Shown in pieces: positions 1 to 10,568 of a stretch of DNA of 30,785 nt (position 1 is the stretch's first letter; the number at the start of each line of letters is the position of its first letter). The notes under the pieces were generated by a model, which was given only the letters and a program-made list of their open reading frames with translations, ran no database searches and was not told the origin of the DNA. A program made the position numbers and the translations under genes. The DNA is from Lactifluus volemus (lineage: Eukaryota > Basidiomycota > Agaricomycetes > Russulales > Russulaceae): positions 1 to 30,785 of the forward strand of contig WTXI01000396.1 in NCBI GenBank assembly GCA_022376515.1. Reading direction: 5' to 3'.

Positions 1-1622
1 GGATAAGCTCCTCTTTTTGTGCGGCCTCGTTGTGGAGAGAAATGGAATGAAGTGCTAAAGGCGCAATGACAGCCGTGATGTCGACGTCGGGTCGACTGCT
101 GACACAGATGTGGAGATTTGGAAGATGTAAACCCACAAGCTCCTCTACGAACGTCAGGACATCTTCACGAGTGGGAAAACAGTTAGACGATTTTGGACAT
201 TCATCGATCCCATCGAGAATAACGTAGATTGGGGCTTGTCCCGGTAAACTCAGCATATCCTTTAAACATTGTGCAAGCGCGGTATCACTAGGATATTGTG
301 AACCACAACGGTGGGCCGAATAGAAAGCAGAAAGAATGTTGAAGTAGGAGTCGGATTGATCATAAAGTTGGAAAATAAGAGAGGATAGCAAACTCCGGAG
401 GTCCTTTTTGTTGTCATCCCGATCAAAATAAAAGAACGCCAGTGAAGCCAATTTAGCCTTGCACATGTTGTAGATATCCTCAATGATCACGGAACTGATT
501 CATAGATGAGGTCCTGTAACGAAAAACATGTGAATGTGACCATACCAAAGGATGGTCTTGCCACAGCCCACTACGACGGCGAGATCAGTCTCTCGCTGTC
601 ACTGAGAGAACGACGATGAGACACACATTTTCCATGAATCCATAGGGGGGATCCAGACGATTTCCATTCGGCGAAAGTGTTGCCTTGGATGAACCATGCT
701 GAAGTTCCATTGCGGTGAGCTTTCAGCGCGGTGCCGTGATTTTCCCATGGGTCAGGAGGGGTCAGCCATGTTTGTATGGCTTCCTGGAACTGTTCACCTG
801 CGGGACAATCTCAGCGTCTGCGGTAAAGACTGTCAACATCAAGGAATAGCCGACGTTTTGAAATGTTCGTGTCAATCGCAGATTCTTGCATGAACGCTGG
901 CAGCCGGTCAGAAATACTGTGATGGTAGTGGGTATTCCTGCTACACAAACATACTTAGAGCCTCCCGGACATTATCAGTAGATGCCTTGAAGTCTAATTC
1001 AACAGGTATTCAGGAAACTGCGAGTGACAAACAAAAGTGAGGAATTGCTCACCGTCCATGACCACCCTCATATTCTGGACAAGACCATAGACGACCTGGA
1101 ATGTCTGTGCTGCAGTTGTGCGAGCCTCGTGCTGCGTGAGTCGATCGAGCCTTTCTAGCACAGTCTCAATCTCAATCCTTCCTACGCTCTGGTTCATCTG
1201 TTTGGCTGCCAAAGCGAGCGTGGAGAGAAGTTCAACCAATATTTTCACGACTATCTCTGTCATGGCCGCTGTAGGAGGTATCTTGATATAGATTTCAAGC
1301 CGGTGAAGGAAGATCGCGATCGACTCGAACAGGTTCACGAGAACATCGTAGTTCCCGCTCTGGTATGCCATACCCTGACAGACATGAATATCACAAAGAC
1401 ACACATATGACTGAGGGAAGTCATCACCTTGTCCCCACTTCTGTATTCATTGAAGGTTTGTGCTTGCCCCTGAAGAAGGGAAATGAGGGACTCGAAAGAG
1501 TGACACGTCTGGAGTTGGTGGATGAGTGGATGTTGGTCGAAATTCGTACCCGTCCGGTTCTCGTATTCCTTCCAGGCGGCCTGAAAAAGTACCTGAAAAA
1601 CCGAAGATTCAGGAGCGCTCAT
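1..1622 (-). CDS. NACHT-domain STAND/NLR protein, gene A (3' part beyond window)
   Basis: This is the 5' part of a fungal NACHT NTPase gene; the rest lies left of base 1. Exons by splice logic (minus strand): 1622-1428, 1374-1053, 993-955, 896-855, 797-627, 570-546, 494 to beyond 1. About 429 residues are visible. Exons 1-2 encode an N-terminal helical region typical of basidiomycete NACHT-ankyrin proteins (possibly Goodbye-like). The P-loop is GKLGCGKT at residues 255-262, split by an intron so that its second half lies on a 25-nt exon. Walker B reads VILDGIDECP (residues 356-365), with the acidic DE pair that paralogues B, C and D lack. Introns are 51-59 nt. It is the most diverged of the four copies and lacks two residues in exon 5. 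An ankyrin C-terminus is expected by analogy but is not seen. Such proteins are thought to act as cytosolic nucleotide-switched sensors; that role is inference. Confidence 0.85.
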
Positions 1623-1850
1623 ACCACGGGAGTTAAGCTGGCAGGTTGGAGTAGTAGTGGTTAGAGTGAGGGTGCGTCCGGCGCGTTATCGATACGATAT
1701 CGGCAGACCATTCAGATGGGCGCAGGGCATACAAAACACGTTTCAGCCTCCCACATATGTCGTGTTGAAATCGGCGTTTTTATTTTTGGTTGGCAAGGTT
1801 ATGAATAAACGAAAGTTCCCACGTTGGTTTGGTTCACCTAAGAAGCAACG
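1623..1850 (-). promoter_or_regulatory. Upstream region of gene A, partly conserved with B, C and D
   Basis: The bases just upstream of the gene A start contain the block cgttatcgatacgatatcg (about 1684-1702), which recurs upstream of D near 19725 and in altered form in the B and C arms. Further out, a tgttgaaatc...acgttggttt stretch (to about 1832) aligns with the corresponding part of the B/C/D leaders. Homology fades near 1850. It is likely promoter and 5' UTR; no TATA box was assigned. Confidence 0.45.
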
Positions 1851-2830
1851 AGTCATCCCTTTCGTTCAGTGCTGAGTACACTTCCCATTTCCCATGTCAG
1901 TGGAACAACACTGGCGAGCTGGTTGCGAGCACCTTCAACAGGGGCCACCCTCTATGGAGTATACACGAAACTCTGCTTCTCGTTAAGCCAGTGAAGGACC
2001 TCCGATCTCAACTCTCCGAGTCAGCGTCCGCCAATCCTCTACTAGTCTCTAGCTTTAGCTTCCGTCAAGCACTGAAAGGTCGACGATGCGGGTCCAAGGA
2101 GTTGATATAGGAACAACGCGAACAAAAATGCCGCCTGAAGGCGAACTTCTTGGATGTGCGTTTTACGAGTGGTGTATCAGCATCACGTGGGAGTGCCAGC
2201 CAGCGATACAAATGGGTAGTGAGTGTCATGCACTCGAATCCCAACCCAGGGGGCTCTTTTTAAAGAACTTACTGTCATCGTCTTGTGCACGCTACTTCAA
2301 TGACATAGAGGGGCCTCGCCGAAGCGAACTTGGGTGTTCGCGGGTTCCAGGTCAATACGTAATTACATAAGTATGAGACTACTTCTCGGGTCCTTAACAT
2401 CGTCAAAGGTGTCACTCTCAAAGTGGATGATTATGGTCGCAATACGAGAGGGGCTTGCCGGTGGGATGAATTAGAAAGTTGATCGTGTATGTGCTACATT
2501 TTTCGCGGACTTGTGACACAGCCTGACTTGCGGTCAATAAGTTTCCTGCTTGATATTGAGATCCAGAGCTCCAGCGACCAGCAGAGCAAGAGATAAGTTG
2601 ACGCCTGTCAATAGCGCGATCTCTCCCTCTTGCGTCATCGCAGAATAGAAATGAAACATGGTATCTCATAATTTTGGTCTTCTATGCCCTACCAATTTCT
2701 TTTCGTTGTCTTCATGCTATTTGTGATGCTGCGCTCGTTTCGTGTTATATTATAAGCAAGTCATCTGTCGTACGAATGAAAGGCTTAGCAATTGTTCAGT
2801 ACGTACTCTCCGCCAGAAATGTGAAAGTAG
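1851..2830. other. Intergenic stretch between genes A and B, nothing recognised
   Basis: About 1 kb separates the gene A upstream block from the 3' flank of gene B. Only short overlapping open frames occur (under 95 codons), with no splice-consistent extension, no recognisable protein motif and no tRNA-like cloverleaf that I could fold by eye. I see nothing I can support here. Confidence 0.5.
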
Positions 2831-2831
2831 C

Positions 2832-2979
2832 TTCGAAGCATTACTAGTACAAACATGAGTCTTGAATCACAGTGACATAACCCTACCAACTATTCGGAAT
2901 CTCATGCGCATGACAAACGTGTCCGCCTCATGCTCTGGTGTCTTTGTGTTCCCATACCGCGGCTACGACTTGAAATACT
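2832..2979 (-). other. 3' flank/UTR of gene B, homologous to that of gene D
   Basis: The sequence just past the gene B stop aligns with 14880-14973 past gene D; shared strings include gacataacc and gacaaacgtgtcc. B and D therefore share a true gene end, which C has lost. Confidence 0.5.
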
Positions 2980-5900
2980 TCATCCTCCATGTCGTGACAA
3001 CAATTGCGCAATATCGCGGTGGCCACCTGTTGACGCCTCCTGAGACGCCGTCCGACCTTCATAGCTCCGCACATCGATACCATTCACGGGCCGCGCAAGT
3101 AAAGATTGGACAACGTCCTGATGTCCTCCTCGTGATGCTAGATGTAATGCGGTCTGCCCAATGTCATTCTGGGCATTGGCATCCGCGCCACGGTCCAGGA
3201 GGAGCTCAGCTATTTCGACACGTCCCGCTTGCGATGCCATATGTAATGCGGTCCGACCACTGTTGTCTCGAGCATCCGTCTCTGCACCACGTTCGAGAAG
3301 GAGCCGAGTAACTTCGAGGTGCCCCCCTTGCGATGCCAAATGTAAAGGAGTTCGGTCACTCCCATCCCACGTATCAGCATATACCCCACGGTCCAGGAGG
3401 AGCTGAACAATTTCGAGATGTCCTTCTCGCGATGCTAGATGTAATGGGGTCTGACCACTGGCATCCGGGGTATTCATATATGCGCCACGATCGAGGAGGA
3501 GCTGAATGATATCGAGACGTCCTCCTTCCATCATGGAGTGCATTGGAGTCCGCTTATTCTCGTCCCGGGCATTCGGATATGCTCCGTGATCGAGGAGGAG
3601 TTCAGCAACTTCGAGACATCCTTTTTGTGCGGTCAAGTGAAGTGGGGTCTGCTGACTTTCGTCTCGGGAGTTCGGATATGCGCCTCGTTTGAGAAGAAGG
3701 TGAGTAACTTGAAAATGTCCGCCTCGCGATGCCACATGTAATGGAGTCTGGCCGCTGTCATCGCGGGCATTTGCATTTGCACCGTGCTCGAGAAGGAACT
3801 CAGCAACGTCAAGACGTCCATCCTGTGACGCAGTATGCAGGGGGGTTCGTTCGTTCGCATCGCGGGTATCCGCGTTTTCGCCACGCTCGAGGAGGAGCTC
3901 GGCAACGTCGAGACGCCCTTCTTGCAACGCCCAGAGCAATGGAGTCCTATCGCAGACCTGTTCCCGGATGTCCATATTTTTTCCGCGCTCGAGTAGGAGT
4001 CGAACGACGTCAAGACGCCCTTCTTGCAACGCCCAAACGAATGGTGCCCTGCCACTTCCGTCCCGGGCATTCGCATCTGCGCCGTGTTCGAGAAGGAGTT
4101 CAGCAACTTTGAGGCTTCTTCCTTCTTGTAATGCCCAATGCAATGGGGCACGATTTCTCGCATCACGAGCATTCACATCTGCGCCACGCTCGATGAGGAG
4201 CTGAGCGACTTCGAGATGTCCATCTTGCAATGCGGAATACAAAGGGGTCCAATCGCTTGCGTCACTGGCATTTACATTTACGCCACGCTCGAGGAAGAGC
4301 TGAACGACTTCAAGATATCCCCCTTGCGACGCGCAATGCAAAGGCGTCCGCTTGTTCTTATCTTTAGCATTTGCATCTGCGCCACGTTCGAGAAGGAGTT
4401 GAGTAACCTCTAGCCGTCCTTCTTGTAGTGCCACATGCAATGGAGTTCGTCCAAGAGCATCCCGAGAGTCAATATCTGCCCCGGATTCAAGGAAGAGCCG
4501 AGCGAAATCGAGTCGTCCTTCTTGTAATGCCGAATGCAACGGACTACCATTATTTCCACCCTGTCCATTTACATTTGCGCCACGATCGAGGAGGAGACGA
4601 ACGGCCTCGAGGCGTCCTCCTTGTAACGCCCAATGTAACAGTGTCTGACCACTCCTATCATCGGTATTTGGATCTGCGCCACGCTCGAGAAGGAGCTGGG
4701 AAACTTCGAGACGCCCTTCTTGTAGTGCGTAATGCAATGGGGTATGGCCACTGTTATTCAGGGATGTCACATCTGCACCACACTCAAGAAGGGCTCGAAC
4801 AATTTCAAGGTGTCCTGCTTGCGACGCATAATGTAATGGTGTTTGACCACTGCTATCTGTGGGCACCATATATGATGAATACCCGGAGCCAATAAGGAGC
4901 TGGATAACATCAAGATGTCCCCCCCTTGACGCCAAATGCAACGCGGTACCGCAGGTCCCGTATGGAATGCTCGAAGTTGAATTCCGTACGATATCGACAT
5001 GTCCCAATGCAGATGCCACGGTCAACGGGGTGTATCTCTGGATGCCATCATAGCTGGATCTGCTGTGACGGGCATAGGAAACAAACGACCCTACGTCACT
5101 GAAACCATATATGGTCGGATAATGTGAGGAGGACCAGTTGACTTGTGATGGCATTTTTGGGTGTGGGTGTGGTGGTACGTATGCTTTTAGATTGTATGCG
5201 GACATCCAGTATGAAAAATGTTGCTTCGTTAGATCAAGGAGGAGTCGGATATCATCTCGGATAGGATTTTGGAGAAGTTGGTATGTATTCTCGGGCTGGA
5301 TGTGGTCCATCCAGTATCGGGCGGCATAGCTGGCTAGAGGAAAGGTCCTGACGGTGTCCATGCTAACTTCTTTATCCAAGGATAGCAGCACCCCCAGACA
5401 AGCTTGCACAACTATGTGGTGGGCATGATTCATATCAATACGGCCACGGAGACCGAATCCTGCGCTGCGGAATATAAAGAATTCCTTCGCTGAAGGATGG
5501 ATGAATTGGACAATCCTCGATCCATCAACTTCGACGATGGAGAGTAAGCCAGAGCACGTGGAAAGTAAGGCTTCCTCTGGGTCCTTTGGACGCCGACTCG
5601 CCTGAGGCCTAGGAATGGATCCTGCAGCAAAGTCGAAGGCAAAAAACTCTGCGAGCTCTTCAACAAGAAGGGGGCGAAAGGACACCAGAAGGAATTGCAG
5701 GAGAAGACGAGCACGCCCCCATTGAATATCAGGGATTTCTTCCAAGGCTTGGTCATATATCCCACAGAGCGTGGCCGGAACTTCATCGAGAGTGGGTTGA
5801 AAGTCTCGCGAAAAGCAGTTGGGAAGGATGTCCAACTGACATATAACCCATCCAAACCTGTATCATCAACATTAACAAGCATCGCCGGGGACCGGTATCG

Positions 5901-7649
5901 CCTTACATTCCATCACCCTTTTGCGAGAGCAGAGTGGTGACCAGTTCTTTGTCCTCCATCGCCCAGTTTCGTATCCCCGGTTTCTGGTCAATAATTGACC
6001 TCACGTACTGGACAATCTCCTCCTTATGTGCGGGCTCGTCGTGAAGCGATATGGAATGAAGTGCTAAAGGAGAAATGACAGTCATGATGTCGAATTCGGG
6101 ACGACTGCTGACACAGATGTGGAGATTTGGAAGATGTAAACCAACAAGCTCCTCCACAAACATCAAGACAGCTTCACGGGGAGGAAACCTGCCAGTGGAT
6201 TTTGGACACCCATCGATGCCATCAAGAATGATGAATGTTGGGGCCTGTCCCGGGAAACTCAGCATATCCTTCAAACACTGTGTAAGTGCGGCGTCACTAG
6301 GATGCTTTGATCCACGACGATGGGAAGAATAGAAATCAGAAAGAATTTTGAAGTATGAGTCGGATTGATCGTAAAGTTGGAAAATAAGCGAGGTGAGCAA
6401 GCCGCGGAGTCCCTTCTATTTGTCGTCGCTCCAGTCAAAATAAAAGAAGGCAAGTGAGGCCTGTGAAGCCTTGCGCATGCGATCGATCTCCTCTATGATT
6501 GCAGAACTGATTCATAGATGAAGTCCCGTAACGAAAACCAGTCGAATGACAACATACCATAGTATGGTCTTGCCACAGCCCACTACGATAGGGAGATCAG
6601 TCACTCGCTATCATCATAATCACGAGACGCACATTTCCCATGAATCCATAGGAGGGAACCGGATAATTTCCATTCAGCGAAAGTGTCACCATGGATGAAC
6701 CACTGGCACGGAGAGGTTCCATCACGGTGAGCTTTCAATGCGATGTCGTGATTTTCATATGGATCGGGAGGGGACAGCCATGATTGAATGGCTTCCTGGA
6801 ACTGCACATCTATGGGAAAATCTCAACATCTGTAGAGTCAGCATCAGGAAATAACCGACGTTTCGAGTCGTTCATGCCGATCGCAAATTCTTGCATGATC
6901 GCTGACATACCATCAGAAAAAAAAGGTAAACATTTCCTGCTAGTCGAGCGTACCTAAGGCCTCCCGGACACTGTCTGTAGATGACTTGTATTCTGACCCA
7001 GTAGATGTTCAGAAAACTGCGAGTCTTGACAAACGAAAGTGAGAATTTGCTCACCGTCCATAACGACCCTCATATTCTGGACAAGACCATAGACGGCCTG
7101 GAATGTCTGCGCCCCGGTTGTGCGGACCTCGTCTTGGGTGAGTTGATCAACCCTCTGGAGCAGAGCCGCAACTTCATCCCCTGCTACGATCGTCTCCCTC
7201 GTTTGTTTGGCTGCGAAAGCAAGCGTGGAGAGTAGTTCAACCAATATTTTCACGACTATCTCGGTCATAGCCGCAGTAGGAGGTATTTTGATATAGATGT
7301 CGAGCCGCCGAAGGAAACTGGTGATCGACTCGATCCGATTCACGAGTCCTTTTGGGAGTCCGTCGTAGTCCCCACTCCGTATCACAGCAACCTGACCGAA
7401 TACACGTCACAAAGACATACGCATATAAATGACCGAGGGAAACCATCACACCTTGTCACCGTCTCTGGATTCGTCAAAGGCTTGTGCCTGCTCCTGAAGA
7501 AGGGAAATGAGCGACCCAAAAGAGTCGCATGTTTGGAGTTGAAGCGCGAGTGGGTGTTGGTCGAGATCTGTCCCCGTCCGGCCCGCGTATTCTTTGCAGG
7601 CAGCCTGAAAAAGTGCTTGAAAAACTGAAGATTCAGAAGGAGCACTCAT
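2980..7649 (-). pseudogene. NACHT-ankyrin STAND/NLR gene B, interrupted by a nonsense codon
   Basis: Exons (minus): 7649-7452, 7391-7055, 6992-6954, 6901-6860, 6809-6633, 6582-6558, 6506-5907, 5857-2980. Splicing is in phase and would give 1431 residues, but codon 303 is TAG (bases 6418-6416) where copies A, C and D have a Lys codon. The stop lies between Walker A (GKLGCGKT, residues 263-270) and Walker B (DGIDGCP). Downstream, the frame stays open through the NACHT C-terminal helical region and about 21 ankyrin repeats of the form TPLHxAxxxGxLxVxxLLLxxGAD, ending RHGG-stop. The unbroken ankyrin exon suggests the stop is recent, or that a downstream product or readthrough product is made. The start is supported by the same ATG in A, C and D. 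The 5' 3.9 kb is the left arm of the inverted repeat shared with C. A sequencing error at 6418-6416 cannot be excluded. Confidence 0.85.
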
Positions 7650-8326
7650 ATCACTCTGGAGGTGAGCTGTAGCGGTAGAGGTTTGAGTGAGGTTGGGTCC
7701 ACCACGTTAATAGCGTTATCCGTTATCGATTCGATACGACATCGAGAATCCGCCCAGATTGCCTGGGCGCAGAGCACAGTATCGGCGACACGTTCCAGCC
7801 TTCTTACGTACCAGCGCAGATGGTGTTATAGACGCTCGTTTGGTGCATTTCCAGATTGACATTTTGGTGGCAGGCAGACGACATCTCACGTTGGTTTAGC
7901 CAGTCGACTGGCCAAGCCAGACAATAAATACCAATTCAAAAAAAAAAAAGACTGGCCAAGCCAACCACTGTGGGCGTATATTCTTACGTCAGAGACCTTA
8001 TCTCTTGTTGCGTACGGAATTGTTCAAGGGGACATGTGAAGAGTGATTGACCGATGCGTGATAGTGAAACCTAGGAGAGCCCAGGAAAATACATGGAAAA
8101 GTTGACCGAAGCCTGAGCATGAGAAAGACTGCGGGTAAACGATGAGTGCATGACCTCCGTAGAGAAGGCATCAGAACGGACGACCGATGATCGTCTATAA
8201 TCCTATGAATCTACACAGGACAACATAGTTCATGCAAACTTGCAGTGGTCGGATGCGCCATGAGCTGAATGGAATCACAAGCCAGAGAGACATATTGTTC
8301 CACCAAAGAGTTACTGCTGAGCATCC
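7650..8326 (-). promoter_or_regulatory. Upstream region of gene B, conserved with C and D
   Basis: This leader is shared with C (10569-11245, inverted) and with D (19668-20340). Conserved segments include gtgagctgtagcggtagagg next to the start, the cgatacgacatcgaga block, and gggcgtatattctta plus accttatctcttgttgcg further out. Homology to D ends near 8326, where D meets the CDC48 stop codon. It probably holds the promoter and 5' UTR. It also carries the retroposed poly(A) insert listed separately. Confidence 0.55.
7906..7963 (+). mobile_element. Minimal retroposed mRNA 3' end with 14-bp target-site duplication
   Basis: A 30-bp insert (7920-7949) holds AATAAA, ten further bases and an uninterrupted A12 tract. 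It is flanked by perfect 14-bp direct repeats gactggccaagcca at 7906-7919 and 7950-7963. The same locus upstream of D (about 19915-19945) has one related copy of the flank and no insert. This is the layout of a severely 5'-truncated, LINE-machinery-primed retrocopy. The source transcript cannot be told from 18 non-A bases. Confidence 0.75.
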
Positions 8327-8666
8327 AATACAATTAATGTGATACCAAATATGTCCTCTACATAGGACTGGATTCAAGGGCATACTAGTAGTATGTAGTA
8401 GAGCTCATTGTCTGCGTCCAAGTCCGAGGGCTCCGAGGCTGTCACGGCCCTCCCAGCCCGGGCGGCGGGCGCCGGTCCAGGGCTTGCTCCGCTGCCTGCC
8501 AAACACTCGGCTTGTCCCATTTCTTTTATACTCTCGCAGTGGCCTTCACCTTTTTTTTTGTAGGATCACCGGCCAAAGACGTTACAGGAGTGATAGCGCT
8601 ACCTTGACCGCGTTGAGGTTGCCGCAGTGGCCTCAGGGTCGCACAGGTATCGCAGTTGCGACCATC
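8327..8666. other. Arm-specific sequence without homology to gene D flank
   Basis: This segment and its inverted partner 10245-10568 extend beyond the leader block shared with D. It contains a short palindrome, catactagtagtatg (about 8381-8395), and a GC-rich run near 8456-8476. The two arms differ more here than in the leader. No gene was recognised. Confidence 0.5.
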
Positions 8667-9246
8667 ATACTCAGCTTCTTCTCGAGCGTGGCGCAGATGC
8701 AAATGCTAAAGATAAGAACAAGCGGGCCCCTTTGGATTTCGTGTCGCAAGGGGGATATCTTGAAGTAGTCAGCTCTTCCTCGGGCGTGGTGCAAATGCAA
8801 AGGCCAGGGACGCAAACGACTGGACCCCTTTATATTCCGCATTGCAAGATGGACATCTCGAAGTCGCTCAGCTCCTCATTGAGCGTTGCGCAGATATGAA
8901 TGCTCATGATACGAGAAATCGTTCCCCATTGCATTGGGTGTTACAAGAAGGAAGCCTCAAGGTTGCAGAACTCCTTCTCGAACTCGACGCCGATGCGAAT
9001 GCCCGGGACGGAAGTGGCAGGGCACCATTCGTTTGGGCGTTGCAAGAAGGGCGTCTTGACGTCGTTCGACTCATACTCGAGCGCGGAAAAAATATGGACA
9101 TCCGGGATCAGGTCTGCGATAGGACTCCATTGCTCTGGGCATTGCAAGAAGGGCGTCTCAACGTTGCCGAGCCTGGCAAAAACGCGGATACCCGCGATGC
9201 CAGCGAACGAACCCCCCTGCATACTGCGTCACAAGATGGATGTCTT
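8667..9246 (+). pseudogene. Ankyrin-repeat gene fragment, frameshifted
   Basis: This plus-strand fragment matches the gene B ankyrin region, roughly bases 4406 back to 3825 on the minus strand, covering about six repeats (for example ADANAKDKNKR and LEVAQLLIER). It opens abruptly at the inner edge of the left repeat arm and ends abruptly where repeat E begins. One base is missing near 8767 (gaagtagtc versus gaagtcgttc), shifting the frame. About 12 bases are also lost near 9170 (gagcctggcaaaaac). There is no start codon or promoter of its own. It is probably part of the ankyrin tail that gene C lacks, because the strand and the order of repeats fit. Confidence 0.85.
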
Positions 9247-9830
9247 GAACGCGCCGACACGTGTGAAGGCGAGAATGCTCAAAGTGTCTATTGACTAGTA
9301 GCATCTGCATCAGGAAGATGTACAAAAACTTTGAACCTTTTTCACTTTCACAAGTAAAAAAGTAAAATTCCTCATACATATTGTTGGCTGTTAAACAGAA
9401 ACTTTTTCAAACTTTTTCAACTTTGACTATGTGCAACTTTGGGGTGAAATCTATGAACGTTTGACCTTTTCGATTCGAAACAAGCGCGACGCGCGTAATG
9501 CCAAGGCTCGAAAGGGTCATGTTGCAGTGTTTTACCGTGACGAAAGTCTACACTTCTTTCAACTCGGAGTTCCTTCAATTTCTTTCGACTGATGCCAAAT
9601 AGTTGTATTCATGTGATGGTTTATATGTACATAAAAAGGGCTTGTGAATGCCCCAAATATTGTAACTAAGTTTTTCCCCTCAATCGCGCCGTTCCCCGAG
9701 GAAGATCTGGGGTCGTCCTCGAAAGACACTTGCTCAGAGCTTGCAGGAAGAACATCTGCGTTGCGGTCAACGCTGAGCACACGGGCATACTGACAACGTC
9801 AGAGTGGGATGGATGAGAGGGGTACTGGTG
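9247..9830 (-). repeat. Repeat E, copy 1
   Basis: On the minus strand this segment aligns, with indels, to 14305-14810 on the plus strand. Shared blocks include gtacccctctcatccatccc, gcaacgcagat, gtctttcgagg, cgcgcttgtttcgaatcg, and the terminal agacactttgagc and ggcgcgttc. A possible exon-like stretch after a cag acceptor is conserved in frame in both copies (RNAD..PA.SEQ.SFE.D.R), but neither copy makes a convincing gene. It could be the decayed 3' part of a foreign gene or an unclassified transposon; no terminal inverted repeats were seen. Confidence 0.65.
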
Positions 9831-10244
9831 TTCCTCACAGGGCAATCGTGAATGGAGCCTGCCCAACTGCCGAAGGACTCTGTCTAGGAAGCACCAGGAA
9901 AAGATGTGGGCTTCGGTCTTGCTAGCATCTGTGCAATTGTTTATCTAGAGTCGGTCTCTGTCGGGAACACCAGCAGTGGCACTCACTTTCGCGGAATCTT
10001 TCCTGCGCTAATCTCCTCGATTCCGCCTTGCTTCCCAGCGATTGGGCGGTAAACGTCCGTGGAAGCGGGGAAGTCAGCCCGTAGGCCAACCAGGCGGCGA
10101 CGACAGAGGGGGGAGGTGGAGATGGAGCCTCGGATGTGGAGCACCTGGAGGAGGGCCAAACATTGGCGGTCTGAGAGGGATGCCTGGATGCCCTTCATGT
10201 GTTCGAGGACAAAGTTTTCGCTGGTCACTGGTTTCAGATGCTCA
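9831..10244. other. Remaining spacer of the inverted repeat, nothing recognised
   Basis: About 414 bp lie between repeat E copy 1 and the right arm. Open frames of 78-90 codons occur on both strands but have no motif, no paralogue in the window and no splice support. I see no gene here. Confidence 0.5.
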
Positions 10245-10568
10245 GATGGTCGCAACTGCGAAACCCGTGCGACCCTGACGCCAGCGACCTCAACGCGGTC
10301 ACGGTAGCGCTATCGCTCCTGTAACGTCTTTGGCCGGTGATCCTAAAGGTGAAGGCCACTGTGAGAGTAGATAAAAGAAATGGGACAAGCCGAGTGTTTG
10401 GCTGGCAGCGGAGCAAGCCTGGGACCTGGGTGGCCAGCCGCGGGTGGACTCGGAGCCTCGGACTTGGACGCAGACAATGAGCTCTACTACATACTACTAG
10501 TATGCCCTTGAATCCAGTCCTATGTAGAGGACATAGTTCAAAGTATTTGGTATCACATTAATTGTATT

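Larger units (their letters stand above)
4761..8666 (-). repeat. Left arm of large inverted repeat (B arm)
   Basis: This 3.9 kb arm is inverted relative to 10245-14132. It contains gene B from ankyrin repeat 3 back through the start codon, the upstream region and 340 bp beyond. The inner boundary is just after gcgaccatc (8658-8666), which pairs with gatggtcgc at 10245-10253. The outer boundary is near agggatgt (about 4760-4767), pairing with the end of the homology at 14132. Large parts of the leader, 7650-8330, look identical in the other arm; coding parts show clustered differences. Confidence 0.9.

Noticed and set aside
2210..2260. tRNA-like string cactcgaatccc
   Set aside because: No acceptor or anticodon stem could be paired around it and no polymerase III A box was seen.
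2862..5053. Many plus-strand open frames of 60-155 codons opposite the gene B ankyrin exon
   Set aside because: They are repeats of the antisense of ankyrin codons (for example SAPRSRRS patterns) and recur opposite D; shadows of the repeat array.
7662..7859. 65-codon open frame repeated identically at 11036-11233 on the other strand
   Set aside because: Its conservation is explained by the inverted repeat; it lies antisense in the NLR leader and is not kept upstream of D.
8195..8383. 62-codon minus-strand frame, also present in the right arm region
   Set aside because: Its frame is not preserved in the homologous D leader; treated as non-coding leader sequence.
3000..9250. CRISPR-like array of regular repeats
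   Set aside because: The roughly 99-bp periodicity is that of 33-codon ankyrin units inside coding sequence; there are no spacers or leader.
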